Positions 13,685 to 21,524 of a DNA stretch of 21,976 nt are shown here, piece by piece. Numbering within the stretch: the first letter of the stretch is position 1; each line of letters opens with the position of its first letter. The stretch covers positions 1 through 21,976 of the forward strand of contig JBNKTC010000011.1 of assembly GCA_050297855.1 (NCBI GenBank), read 5' to 3'. The translations under genes and the position numbers were made by a program. The notes beneath the pieces were generated by a model, which did no database searches, was not told the origin of the DNA, and saw nothing but the letters and a program-made list of their open reading frames with translations. The DNA is from SZUA-545 sp050297855 (GTDB lineage Bacteria; Campylobacterota; Campylobacteria; Campylobacterales; SZUA-545).

Positions 13685-14990
13685 ATTCCGGTTTTTTACA
13701 CCCTACGGAAAGCTCCAGGACTGCCCCGTCATTTTGGTTGTAGGCCCGGATCGTCCCGTTCATGTTTTTTTCTATAATCGTCTTGGCCATATAGAGTCCG
13801 ATCCCCGTACCGGAACGTTCCCCCTTGGTCGAAAAATAGGGATCGAATATCTTCCCGATAACCGTATCGGGGATACCGCCCCCATTGTCGGCAACCCGCA
13901 AGACCGCCGTATCCCCTTCCTGCCTGTAGGTAATGGTGAGCACCGGGTCGGGCGGGCGGTTATCCAGAATCGCCTCTCTGGCATTATTGATGATGTTAAG
14001 AAGCACCTGGGAATATTCGTTTTCAAACCCGTAGACCTTCAGCTCCCCCTCCCCCGAGACCTTGACGCTGATACCGCTGTCCTTTAGCGTCGCATCGAGC
14101 AATACGAGGGTCCCGGCCACGGTCTTGGCGAGGTTAAAAAGGGTCTTCTCTTTTTTGGGACGGAAAAACTCCCGGAAATCGTCGATCGTATCGGACATGC
14201 TTTCGGCCAGCAGTGTTCCGTGTTCGACATAATTCTCTATCTTTGTACGGTCAAGCCCGCCATGCCGATAGGCCTCGTTGATCTCCCTGATGACATCGGC
14301 CAGGGCGTGGAGAGGTTGGCGCCACTGGTGGGCGATGTGGCCGATCATCTCGCCCATGGCCGCCATCTTTGACTGCTGGATGAGCATCTGTTCCTGTTCG
14401 TTCTGACGTGCCGCCAGCTCTTTCTGCTCCGTGACATCGACCAGGACTTCCACCCAGCCGCCGGCTTCCCGGCTGCTGGTGAGGTAATCGGAGCTGTAGA
14501 TCATTACATCCCGAAGCTCCCCTTTGTAATCGCGGATAAACACCTCCTCAATGTGGCAGCCGCATGCCCGCAGGTAGCCGTTTTCGATCGCCCCCTGTTT
14601 TTCGACCCGTATGATCTGATCACGGGATTTTCCGAGGATTGCGTCCTGCTCCAGGCCGCAGAACGCCTTAAAGGAACGGTTGACCCCGACGTACTGCCCC
14701 GTTTTGTCGTAAAATGCAATGGGATTGGCGATGGCATCGAGCAGGGCTTCGAGGAAGAGCAGCTGGTCGCTGAGACGCAGCTCGATCTGTTTGCGCTCCT
14801 CGATCTCGTGGCGCAGCTCTTCGTTGACCTTGAGCAGATGCCGGTTCTCTTCCTGGACCAGACTCTCGATCTCCCCCTTGACACTTTCAAAGGCATCGAG
14901 AAAACGACCATACTCATTTTCCACCTTCTCCAGGTCCGTCTCTTCGAGATTGATATCATCCAGGTTGACGTAATCGTTATCTTTTTCCAT
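13677..14990 (-). CDS. Soluble PAS-domain sensor histidine kinase (module copy 2)
   Basis: 437 residues from ATG 14990; a GTG at 14993 directly before it is an alternative start (Shine-Dalgarno AAGGAG 9 or 6 nt upstream respectively). Same architecture as the kinase at 11352-12665: helical signalling segment (EENRHLLKVNEELRHEIEER), PAS domain with an ACGCH motif, phospho-acceptor His221 in IAHQWRQP, N box LLNIINNAREAI, DNGGGIP and GTGIGL. The N box is more canonical than in copy 1, so kinase activity is expected. There is no membrane segment and no response regulator next to it. Its 3' end overlaps the convergent GGDEF-like gene by 8 nt. It is the product of a tandem duplication of a kinase/GGDEF-like pair. 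Confidence 0.92.
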   Translation of the reverse strand: MEKDNDYVNLDDINLEETDLEKVENEYGRFLDAFESVKGEIESLVQEENRHLLKVNEELRHEIEERKQIELRLSDQLLFLEALLDAIANPIAFYDKTGQYVGVNRSFKAFCGLEQDAILGKSRDQIIRVEKQGAIENGYLRACGCHIEEVFIRDYKGELRDVMIYSSDYLTSSREAGGWVEVLVDVTEQKELAARQNEQEQMLIQQSKMAAMGEMIGHIAHQWRQPLHALADVIREINEAYRHGGLDRTKIENYVEHGTLLAESMSDTIDDFREFFRPKKEKTLFNLAKTVAGTLVLLDATLKDSGISVKVSGEGELKVYGFENEYSQVLLNIINNAREAILDNRPPDPVLTITYRQEGDTAVLRVADNGGGIPDTVIGKIFDPYFSTKGERSGTGIGLYMAKTIIEKNMNGTIRAYNQNDGAVLELSVGCKKPESN

Positions 14991-15010
14991 CACTCATCGC
15001 TCCTTCAAAT

Positions 15011-15033
15011 ATTTTAACTTTTTTTTGTAAAAT
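15011..15033. promoter_or_regulatory. Conserved 23-bp divergent promoter/operator element, copy 2
   Basis: ATTTTAAC, eight T, GTAAAAT: one base different from the element at 12683-12705, in the equivalent place between the second kinase and the second GGDEF-like gene. Its conservation in spacers that otherwise differ points to function. Confidence 0.6.
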
Positions 15034-15052
15034 TTAAAAACTACTGTATACT
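15025..15052 (+). promoter_or_regulatory. Sigma-70-like promoter for the second GGDEF-like gene
   Basis: TTGTAA (15025-15030), a 16-base spacer and TATACT (15047-15052) lie 28 bases before the ATG at 15081. The -35 half falls inside the conserved 23-bp element, so a protein bound there would control this gene. Confidence 0.55.
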
Positions 15053-15080
15053 GGTAATAAACGGTATAAAAAGAAAAAAT

Positions 15081-15953
15081 ATGAAAATCAGTGAAGCAAA
15101 AGCGCAACTATTGGCCATCTTCGCAGAGACTGTCGGGAATCACTCTGAAGAGGAGATCATCCCGGAGAATTTTATGGTCCGTTTTATTGAAAAGACCATC
15201 GCGACATGCGGAGAGAGCTGCCTTTTTAACGAACATGACCGCCAGGGGCTTGTAGACTGCCAGGATTCACTAAAAAAGACGCTTGAGAGCTACCGTGCGA
15301 CCGCAGACAATATCCAATCCATCACCGATCAGGAGATCCCGCTTATCGACACGATGATCGAAGAGCTTGCCGATGAGCGTCTTAGGGTCGCGTCCGGAAA
15401 ACTCAAAACACTCCAGGCCCATCTTCAAAAAGAGATCGAGACGGCGGGGGATGCGATCCGTATCTTTCAGGGTCATGTGGATACGATCAAAAGCTTCTCA
15501 AAATTCGATCCCGTCACCAAGCTGATGAATGCCTACACCTTCGCCGACGACATCCTGCCGCTTATCCGTATCGGCGAACGGCGCAGTATTGATATGGGCA
15601 TCCTGATGCTCCAGGTGGAGAACTACCACGAGATCATCGACGACCATAACGACATCGTCTACAACAAGGTCCTCATCTACATCGCAAAGGCGCTTAAAAG
15701 TTTTATCCGCCAGGAGAACCGGAGCTACCGCTATAACCATAACACGTTCTTTATCCTCTTCAACCGCTCTTCCGGTGCGGAGATGGAACAGAGCAAACGC
15801 CGTATCACAGGCCAGATCACAAAAAACGTGATCGAATACAATAAAAGACCGGTGCCCCTTGTACTCAACTGTGCCATGACCACCCACCAAAAAGGGGATA
15901 CGGTCGACTCCCTGATCAAGCGCCTGGAAGCGGACAAACAGCGCGTCAAGTAG
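15081..15953 (+). CDS. Degenerate GGDEF-domain protein with conserved cysteines (module copy 2)
   Basis: 290 residues, paralogous over the whole length to the protein at 12803-13684. The GGDEF-like half starts at about 140 (KFDPVTKLMNAYTFADD) and its signature position reads NHNTF (219-223), so catalysis is not expected. The N-terminal helical part again has Cys43 and Cys47 (CGESC) and a third Cys at 60. No membrane segment is seen. The ribosome site is weak (A-rich). The gene is divergent from the second kinase and its stop overlaps the end of convergent asnB by 8 nt, the same geometry as at the end of copy 1. I do not recognise a characterised family for the N-terminal half. Confidence 0.85.
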   Translation: MKISEAKAQLLAIFAETVGNHSEEEIIPENFMVRFIEKTIATCGESCLFNEHDRQGLVDCQDSLKKTLESYRATADNIQSITDQEIPLIDTMIEELADERLRVASGKLKTLQAHLQKEIETAGDAIRIFQGHVDTIKSFSKFDPVTKLMNAYTFADDILPLIRIGERRSIDMGILMLQVENYHEIIDDHNDIVYNKVLIYIAKALKSFIRQENRSYRYNHNTFFILFNRSSGAEMEQSKRRITGQITKNVIEYNKRPVPLVLNCAMTTHQKGDTVDSLIKRLEADKQRVK

Positions 15954-17754
15954 TCCGGTGCCACACCTCCAGGCTCAAAAGCGACCAGAGCATCCGCGCC
16001 CGTTTCTCATCCGATACGGGTACCCGCTTTTCGAGTAGCTTCTCGATAAACCCCGGACGGACAAAACGCCGGCTGTAGGCATTGTCTCCCAGGTAGCTTC
16101 GGATCATCTCGTCCAGATCCTCCTCCACCCACTGCCGGAGCGGGATCTCAAAACCCCGTTTAGGCTGACCCGGCAGAGCGGCAGGGAGGTATTGCCGTGC
16201 CAGTTCGCGCAGCAGGTACTTGGTCTGCTTCCCCCGGACCTTCAACCGGTCGGGAAGTGTCGGGGCAAAGGTAACAAAATCCCGGCTCAAAAAGGGGCTG
16301 CGCCCTTCCAGGGCGTGGGCCATCGTCGCGATATCCATCTTCACCAGGAGGTTCGATACCAGAAGGCAGCTGTCATCTGCCAGCATCAGTTTGCTCAACT
16401 CCGAAAAATCTCCCTGGACGATCTGCTCAAGGTGCTCGCGCATCGGCTCATTAAAATCCCCCGACAACTCCGCCTCATATCCCTCGAAGATATCGGTGGT
16501 CCCGCTGAGATAGCGTGCAAGGGGGTCCTGCTTCCCCGCCATCTCCAGCAGACGGAAAAGATGACTGTAGAGATTTTTTTTATCGTGGGGCTTTGGAAGG
16601 AAGCGGGCAGCCCAGCTAAACCCCTTTGCTTTCTCCAGCCACCCGTTCGCGGCCGGGACATAGCGCCGGTAGCCCCCGAAAAGCTCGTCCGCCCCGTCTC
16701 CATTGAGGATGACCGTCACATGGCGCTTAGCCGCTTTGGAGACGTAATAGCTGGGCAGCGCGGAGCTGTCGAAAAAGGGCTGGGAGTAGTTGCCCAATAT
16801 CCTCTCCAGGTCGTTTTTGATATCCATGCGGATATCGATGACGGTGTGGTCGGTCCCGTACCGTTCGGCCACCTGGGCGGCCAACGGAGCCTCGTCATAC
16901 GCCCCGTCAAAAGAGACGGTAAAGGTCTTGAGGCGGTTTGTGTACTCGCTGGCTGCCGCCACGACCAGCCCGCTGTCGATCCCGCCGCTGAGGAATGCCC
17001 CCACCTCCAGATCACTGCTGAGCATCCGGTCTTTGACGCTTTGGTGCAGAATACGGTCGGTCTGCTCAAGCGCCTCTTCCAATGTCGTCTCCGTCGGCCG
17101 ACGGTAATAGTCGGTGATATCAAAATAGCGTTCGCTGAACGAACGAAGACTCCCGAGATCGACCGTCATCGCCGTCCCGGCGGGAAGGCTGAAGAGGTCA
17201 TGATAGACGGTACTCTCCCCGTAAAAATAGCCGCAGCGCAGGTAGTTTGAAATATGGTCGTCATTCGGCCGTAGCGGCAGGGTCTTGGCGATCGCTCCGA
17301 TCTCGCTGGCAAAGAGAAAGCGTTCCCCTTTTTTGTAGTAATAGAGGGGTTTTTTCCCCATTCGGTCGCGCACCAGCGTGAGGGTCATATCTGCTTTGTT
17401 GAGAAATGCGACGGCAAACATACCGTCGACTTTTTTCAGTCCGTCTATCCCGTATTTGATCAGGAGATAAAGCAAAGTCTCCGTATCGCTTTCGGTATTA
17501 AACGTAAACTCCCCCAGCTCTCTGCGCAGCGTTTTGTGGTTGTATATCTCACCATTGAAGATCAGCGTGTACTCCCCGAAATGGACCGGCTGGTGTCCCC
17601 CGCCGATATCCACGACAGCGAGCCGGTTGTGGATCAGGGTGAGGTTTTTATGGGTATAGCGCGACTGCTCGTCGGGCCCCCTGTGGAAGAGGGCCTGCTG
17701 CATGTTTTCAAGACTCAGATCCTGGCAGTTTACCGCACCGGCTATCGCACACAT
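15946..17754 (-). CDS. asnB: Asparagine synthetase, glutamine-hydrolysing (class II, AsnB-type)
   Basis: 602 residues from the ATG at 17754, chosen because the mature class II glutaminase needs Cys at position 2 and the protein then begins MCAIAGAV. The open frame runs back to 18201, but that part is antisense to the MATE gene. Residues 1 to about 190 are the Ntn glutaminase domain (RGPDEQS, NGEIYNH, SDTETLL). From about 210 the synthetase domain follows, with the pyrophosphatase loop FLSGGIDS (about 251-258) and GDGADELFGGYRRY. It makes asparagine from aspartate, glutamine and ATP in the cytoplasm. Related enzymes also modify surface polysaccharides or peptides, but no such cluster is visible here. 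The Shine-Dalgarno AGGGG lies upstream of the ATG. Confidence 0.93.
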   Translation of the reverse strand: MCAIAGAVNCQDLSLENMQQALFHRGPDEQSRYTHKNLTLIHNRLAVVDIGGGHQPVHFGEYTLIFNGEIYNHKTLRRELGEFTFNTESDTETLLYLLIKYGIDGLKKVDGMFAVAFLNKADMTLTLVRDRMGKKPLYYYKKGERFLFASEIGAIAKTLPLRPNDDHISNYLRCGYFYGESTVYHDLFSLPAGTAMTVDLGSLRSFSERYFDITDYYRRPTETTLEEALEQTDRILHQSVKDRMLSSDLEVGAFLSGGIDSGLVVAAASEYTNRLKTFTVSFDGAYDEAPLAAQVAERYGTDHTVIDIRMDIKNDLERILGNYSQPFFDSSALPSYYVSKAAKRHVTVILNGDGADELFGGYRRYVPAANGWLEKAKGFSWAARFLPKPHDKKNLYSHLFRLLEMAGKQDPLARYLSGTTDIFEGYEAELSGDFNEPMREHLEQIVQGDFSELSKLMLADDSCLLVSNLLVKMDIATMAHALEGRSPFLSRDFVTFAPTLPDRLKVRGKQTKYLLRELARQYLPAALPGQPKRGFEIPLRQWVEEDLDEMIRSYLGDNAYSRRFVRPGFIEKLLEKRVPVSDEKRARMLWSLLSLEVWHRTT

Positions 17755-17775
17755 TTGGGCCCCTTTTTTGGAAAA

Positions 17776-17784
17776 ATTATAGCA
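17776..17784 (-). promoter_or_regulatory. Extended -10 promoter for asnB
   Basis: The minus strand reads TGCTATAAT, a perfect -10 hexamer with TGn extension, about 22 bases upstream of the asnB ATG. There is no convincing -35. Confidence 0.6.
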
Positions 17785-17808
17785 CCTTAACCCCAAGCCC
17801 CCCTTTTC

Positions 17809-17817
17809 TGCTATGAT
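17809..17817 (+). promoter_or_regulatory. Extended -10 promoter for the MATE transporter gene
   Basis: TGCTATGAT on the plus strand (TGn plus TATGAT). Transcription would begin near 17824, just before the Shine-Dalgarno AAGGA at 17833-17837. This supports a translation start close to 17845 rather than at the first in-frame ATG (17911). Confidence 0.5.
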
Positions 17818-17844
17818 TACGCAAATTTTAACAAGGACGTCCCG

Positions 17845-19158
17845 ATCAAACCGCAGACCAAAAAGATCCTCAACCTCTCCATCCCCGCTGCTCTTAACGC
17901 CCTCCTGGACATGCTCCAGGTATTGGCGGACCTGATCATGGTGGGACGCATCAGTGCCGCCAGTATTGCCGCCGTGGGAATGAGCCTGCAGGTGGTGGGG
18001 CTTCTGTATGCCGCCCTGACGGTCTTTTACGTCGGGACCAACTCCCTGATCGCACGACTTCACGGGGCAAAAGAGCAGCGGGAGCTCTCCTCCGCCGTCT
18101 ACAGTCTGCTTCTTTTTGCACTGGTCCTTTCGATCCCGGCCACCCTGCTGTGGTATCTCCTTGCCGACCATCTGCTGCTTTTGATGGGGGCGTCGGAACA
18201 TGTCGCGACACTGGGCGGCGCCTACCTCGGCTGGCTCTCACTCGTACTGCCGGCCATCTTCGTCAAATATGTCCTGGTGAGTGCTCTGAACGGGATCGGC
18301 GATACGAAGACCCCCTTTAAGATCAAACTGGTCTCCATCGTCCTGAACGTCTTTTTGAACTATATCCTGATCTTCGGAAACTTCGGTGCCCCGGCGATGG
18401 GTGTCGAGGGGGCGGCTTTGGCTACGGTGATCGCCGGTATCCTGGAGGCTGCGGCCTACCTCTTCCTGCTCTTTAAGACAGCCCACTTCCAGGAGCGCCA
18501 CTTCCACTTCAGCCGCGAACTGATCCGACGTGCCATGAGAGTCGGGGTACCGGCGGGGTTTGAGCGGATGCTGACCTTCTTCTCCTTTATCCTCTTTACC
18601 GTCATCATCGCCCACTTCGGTACCGCGATCATGGCCGGCTATCAGATCGGTCTGCGGGTCGAGGGGCTCGCCTTTATGCCGGGCATCGGTTTTACCGTCG
18701 CAGCCATGACCCTGATGGGGCAGAATCTTGGCCGTAATAACCCTGATGCAGCCTATGACGATGTCGTAAAGACGATGAAGATCGCCGCGTGGTTTATGGG
18801 GATTATGGGGATCTTTATGGTTGCCGTGCCTGAATACATCGTCTTTATCTTTACCGATGATGCCCAGGTTATAAAAGAGGCTTCGCTCTACCTGCGGATC
18901 GTCGGCCTCTCCCAGGTCCCCCTTGCTGTCTCCTTTGTCCTTTCGGGGAGTCTCCGGGGCGCAGGTGCGACGCGACAGACCCTCAAGATCAACCTGATCT
19001 CGCTCTGGTTTTTCAGGATCTTTCCGGCGTTAGCCGCGGCCTATTTCCTCCACTCTATCCTGCTGGTCTACATAGTGATGATTACCGAAACATTCATCAA
19101 GGCCTTTTGGCTTTACCGCGCCTTTAAATCAGGCAGATGGAAAGACATTAGGGTATAA
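17845..19158 (+). CDS. MATE-family multidrug/Na+ antiporter, probable ATC start codon
   Basis: A polytopic membrane protein of the MATE family (multidrug and toxin extrusion; exports organic compounds in exchange for H+ or Na+), with about 12 hydrophobic helices through the whole length. The first in-frame ATG is at 17911, but coding similarity clearly begins earlier: the frame upstream reads IKPQTKKILNLSIPAALNALLD, a typical MATE N-terminus leading into TM1 (MLQVLADLIMVGRIS). Between the in-frame stop at 17788 and 17911 there is no ATG, GTG or TTG. The best placed initiation codon is ATC at 17845, 7 nt after Shine-Dalgarno AAGGA, giving about 437 residues, the usual family length. If that is wrong, the start is 17911 and TM1 is truncated. 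It is divergent from asnB. Confidence 0.85.
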   Translation: MKPQTKKILNLSIPAALNALLDMLQVLADLIMVGRISAASIAAVGMSLQVVGLLYAALTVFYVGTNSLIARLHGAKEQRELSSAVYSLLLFALVLSIPATLLWYLLADHLLLLMGASEHVATLGGAYLGWLSLVLPAIFVKYVLVSALNGIGDTKTPFKIKLVSIVLNVFLNYILIFGNFGAPAMGVEGAALATVIAGILEAAAYLFLLFKTAHFQERHFHFSRELIRRAMRVGVPAGFERMLTFFSFILFTVIIAHFGTAIMAGYQIGLRVEGLAFMPGIGFTVAAMTLMGQNLGRNNPDAAYDDVVKTMKIAAWFMGIMGIFMVAVPEYIVFIFTDDAQVIKEASLYLRIVGLSQVPLAVSFVLSGSLRGAGATRQTLKINLISLWFFRIFPALAAAYFLHSILLVYIVMITETFIKAFWLYRAFKSGRWKDIRV

Positions 19159-19167
19159 TTTTGCTTT

Positions 19168-19196
19168 AAGCCTGATTTGTTTTAATAGGCTTTTTT
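19168..19196 (+). terminator. Rho-independent terminator after the MATE gene
   Basis: AAGCCT, a 13-base loop, AGGCTT, then a T-run (six T at 19191-19196). It lies 10 bases after the MATE stop and separates that gene from thiG. Confidence 0.55.
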
Positions 19197-19238
19197 AGGG
19201 ACAGAAATATCCGAAAAACAGATAGAGGAATTATAGAT

Positions 19239-20015
19239 ATGCATACACTTCAAATCGGAAAATATACGCTTAACAGCCGACTGATCGTCGGAAGCGGCAA
19301 ATATAAAGATTTTCAAACAACAAAAGAGGCTACTTTAGCCAGCGGATCAGAGCTGATCACGGTCGCGGTCCGGCGTGTCAACATCACCGATCCAAAAGAG
19401 GAGAACCTGCTGGATTACTTCAAGGATACCAGCGTCAAGATGCTCCCCAACTCTGCAGGATGTTTTACGGCCGAGGAGGCGATCACGACGTTCCGCCTGA
19501 CACGCGAAGCCACGGGAATAGACCTGATCAAGCTCGAAGTGATCGGGGACGCGGAGAAGACACTCTACCCTGACGTACTCGAGACGGTCAAAGCGTGCGA
19601 AGTCCTCGCCAAAGAGGGCTTTGTCATCATGGCCTACACCAATGACGACCCAATCATGGCCAAGCGCCTGGAAAACGCCGGTGCGGCTGCCGTCATGCCA
19701 TTGGCAGCACCCATCGGCAGCGGTCTTGGTATCCAGAACAAATATAACGTCCAGTTCGTCAAAGAGGCAGTAAACGTCCCGGTCATCGTCGATGCCGGTG
19801 TCGGATGTGCCAGCGATGCAGCTGTCGCGATGGAGCTGGGAGCAGATGGTGTTTTGACCAATACGGCGATCGCGGGAGCCCAGGATCCGATCCTGATGGC
19901 CCAGGCGATGAAAGAGGCCGTCCGTGCAGGTCGCATGAGCTACCTTGCGGGCCGGATCCCCATGAAACCCTACGCAACCGCCAGCTCCCCAATCGGCGGA
20001 ATGATCAATTCTTAA
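19239..20015 (+). CDS. thiG: Thiazole synthase ThiG
   Basis: 258 residues, normal length for ThiG, a TIM-barrel enzyme that builds the thiazole phosphate part of thiamine from deoxyxylulose 5-phosphate, dehydroglycine and ThiS-thiocarboxylate. Seen: N-terminal LIVGSGKYKDF, the NSAGCFTAEEA motif, the Schiff-base Lys98 in DLIKLEVIGD, the phosphate-binding segments PLAAPIGSGLGI and VIVDAGVG, and the ending ASSPIGGMI. A Shine-Dalgarno-like AGAGGA lies about 10 nt upstream of the ATG. It stands alone between two terminators with no thiS, thiF or thiH beside it. The upstream spacer shows no TPP-riboswitch thi-box. Confidence 0.97.
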   Translation: MHTLQIGKYTLNSRLIVGSGKYKDFQTTKEATLASGSELITVAVRRVNITDPKEENLLDYFKDTSVKMLPNSAGCFTAEEAITTFRLTREATGIDLIKLEVIGDAEKTLYPDVLETVKACEVLAKEGFVIMAYTNDDPIMAKRLENAGAAAVMPLAAPIGSGLGIQNKYNVQFVKEAVNVPVIVDAGVGCASDAAVAMELGADGVLTNTAIAGAQDPILMAQAMKEAVRAGRMSYLAGRIPMKPYATASSPIGGMINS

Positions 20016-20021
20016 TCACCC

Positions 20022-20045
20022 GGCGGGTTAAATCCCGCCCGTTTT
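20022..20045 (+). terminator. Rho-independent terminator after thiG
   Basis: GGCGGG, six-base loop TTAAAT, CCCGCC, then CGTTTT: a strong G+C stem seven bases after the thiG stop, followed by a short T-run. Confidence 0.75.
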
Positions 20046-20150
20046 CTCCGATACTATCTACATAAGAAGGAATGCAAACCGTGTTCCGCCAAAATCCGAG
20101 TGGAACGTTTATTGCATTTTTCTCTTCACTTACCTTCTAAGGGGGATAAA

Positions 20151-20339
20151 ATGAGTATTCAAGATATCACGATACAAGGATTTTATTCGCCGATTGGTCT
20201 TAAACAGTACCGTTCGACACATATCCAGATCCTCGAGATGCGGGGCAATGACATTGTCTTCCGTTTCCGCGATGAGTTCCGTGCCTACTTTATGTCGCTG
20301 GCCGAACTGCTTGGAAAATATGAAAAGTTGAGCTGGTAA
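20151..20339 (+). CDS. Small conserved-looking hypothetical protein (62 aa)
   Basis: 62 residues, starting MSIQDITIQGFYSPIG. The start at 20151 is chosen because AAGGGGG lies 6-7 nt upstream; an in-frame ATG at 20100 would add 17 residues that read through this ribosome site. The product is a mixed alpha/beta small soluble protein, charged in the middle (EMRGNDIVFRFRDEFRAYFMSLAELL), with no signal peptide, Cys cluster or membrane helix. The stop lies 1 base before the convergent SDR gene stop. I do not recognise the family; coding status rests on the good ribosome site and a protein-like composition. Confidence 0.7.
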   Translation: MSIQDITIQGFYSPIGLKQYRSTHIQILEMRGNDIVFRFRDEFRAYFMSLAELLGKYEKLSW

Positions 20340-20340
20340 T

Positions 20341-21066
20341 CTACCTGTAGATCATCTTTTTCGTCATCCCGCCGTCAATAACAAAATCCTGGCCGGTGAC
20401 AAAACCGTTGCGATCATCCGCCAGCCATAAGACCATTGAAGCAATGTCTTCTGGGGATCCGGCTCTGCCGCACGGATGTTGTGCATGATCTTCGTGGACG
20501 AGGGGTTCATTTTGTTTCGAGATCTCATCACGGCTGTCAATCCAGCCGGGAGAGATACTGTTGACCCGGATATCAGGGCCCAGCGAGAGTGCCAGGGAGT
20601 GTGTCAGGGCAAGTATGCCGCCCTTTGAGGCGGAATAGCTCTCCGTATCCGGTTCGGACATATACGCCCTAGTGGATGCGATGTTAATAATGCTGCCGCG
20701 GTTTGCAGCCAGTATCTTTTGCCCATATTTTGCAAAAAGGAAGATACTGCCCAGGTTGGTATTCATCACTGACTGCCATGTTCTGTAGGAGAGCTGAGCA
20801 AGCGGTGTAAAAACGATTTGCGCTGCATTGTTGACAATCAAATCAACACGCCTAAAAGCCTCCTGGGCTGCTTCTAGAGCCTTTTTGACATCCTCCTCGA
20901 CCCCGACGTCGCCCTGAAGGCATAACACGCCTTCTTCACTCTTTTTTATGTATGTAATCGATTGTTTATCAAACAGTAAGAGATTGTAGTTGTTATTTAA
21001 TAGTGAAAGAGCAATGGATTTGCCTATGCCTTGAGCGGCTCCGGTAATGATGGCAGTTTTTTTCAT
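20341..21066 (-). CDS. Short-chain dehydrogenase/reductase (classical SDR)
   Basis: 241 residues, standard length for a classical SDR oxidoreductase. Cofactor-binding TGAAQGIG (about 9-16), NNAA (about 83-86), catalytic Ser in INIAS, catalytic Tyr/Lys in YSASK, and the PG motif SPGWIDS are all present. Such enzymes oxidise or reduce alcohols, ketones or sugars with NAD(P); the FabG-like layout does not reveal the substrate. It starts only 17 bases after the tRNA-Leu gene with no clear Shine-Dalgarno or own promoter, so it may be expressed by read-through from the tRNA cluster. By eye its codon use is more AT-rich than the adhesin operon, which may indicate separate ancestry. Confidence 0.92.
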   Translation of the reverse strand: MKKTAIITGAAQGIGKSIALSLLNNNYNLLLFDKQSITYIKKSEEGVLCLQGDVGVEEDVKKALEAAQEAFRRVDLIVNNAAQIVFTPLAQLSYRTWQSVMNTNLGSIFLFAKYGQKILAANRGSIINIASTRAYMSEPDTESYSASKGGILALTHSLALSLGPDIRVNSISPGWIDSRDEISKQNEPLVHEDHAQHPCGRAGSPEDIASMVLWLADDRNGFVTGQDFVIDGGMTKKMIYR

Positions 21067-21083
21067 TTGAGAGTTAAAGATAA

Positions 21084-21170
21084 TGGTGCGAAGAAGAGGA
21101 CTCGAACCTCCACGGTATTGCTACCACTAGAACCTGAATCTAGCGTGTCTACCAATTCCACCACCTTCGC
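21084..21170 (-). tRNA. tRNA-Leu (anticodon CAG)
   Basis: 87 bases, class II with long variable arm. Acceptor stem GCGAAGG, D-arm with AATTGGTAGAC, anticodon stem-loop CTAGA-TTCAGGT-TCTAG giving CAG, T-loop GTTCGAGTC, discriminator A and encoded CCA. Confidence 0.95.
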
Positions 21171-21220
21171 ACATTGTAAAAGAAAAGTTCAGTTGTTCGT
21201 AAAAGCCGGATAGCTTTTGA

Positions 21221-21305
21221 TGGTGCGGAAGAGAGGACTCGAACCTCCACGCCGTGAGGCACTAGATCCTAAGTCTAGCGTGTATACCAATTTCACCACT
21301 TCCGC
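21221..21305 (-). tRNA. tRNA-Leu (anticodon TAG)
   Basis: 85 bases, class II. Acceptor stem GCGGAAG, anticodon stem-loop CTAGA-CTTAGGA-TCTAG giving TAG, long variable arm, T-loop GTTCGAGTC and encoded CCA. Confidence 0.95.
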
Positions 21306-21328
21306 GTGTTAATGTCAAAACTTCTTAG

Positions 21329-21405
21329 TGGCGACCCCGAAAGGATTCGAACCTTTGACCGCACGCTTAGAAGGCGTGTGCTCTATCCAGCTGAGCTACG
21401 GAGTC
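21329..21405 (-). tRNA. tRNA-Arg (anticodon TCT)
   Basis: 77 bases. Acceptor stem GACTCCG, anticodon stem-loop CACGC-CTTCTAA-GCGTG giving TCT, T-loop GTTCGAATC and encoded CCA. Confidence 0.95.
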
Positions 21406-21416
21406 ATCTATAAGAG

Positions 21417-21493
21417 TGGTGCGCCCGAAAGGAATCGAACCCTTAACCTTCTGATCCGAAGTCAGACACTCTATCCAGTTGAGCTACAGGCGC
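21417..21493 (-). tRNA. tRNA-Arg (anticodon TCG)
   Basis: 77 bases. Acceptor stem GCGCCTG, anticodon stem-loop TCTGA-CTTCGGA-TCAGA giving TCG, T-loop GTTCGATTC and encoded CCA. Confidence 0.94.
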
Positions 21494-21524
21494 GTAAACT
21501 TATAGACCACTATCTCGTATTAAA

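Noticed and set aside
17755..18201. N-terminal extension of asparagine synthetase by ~149 residues
   Set aside because: The enzyme needs Cys directly after the initiator Met (MCAIAG at 17754); the extension is antisense to the MATE gene and has no domain.
19159..19238. TPP riboswitch before thiG
   Set aside because: The 80-base spacer is largely a terminator hairpin and AT-rich leader; no thi-box-like conserved segments are seen.
20100..20150. Longer start for the small hypothetical protein
   Set aside because: The added 17 codons include the strong AAGGGGG ribosome site that precedes the ATG at 20151.
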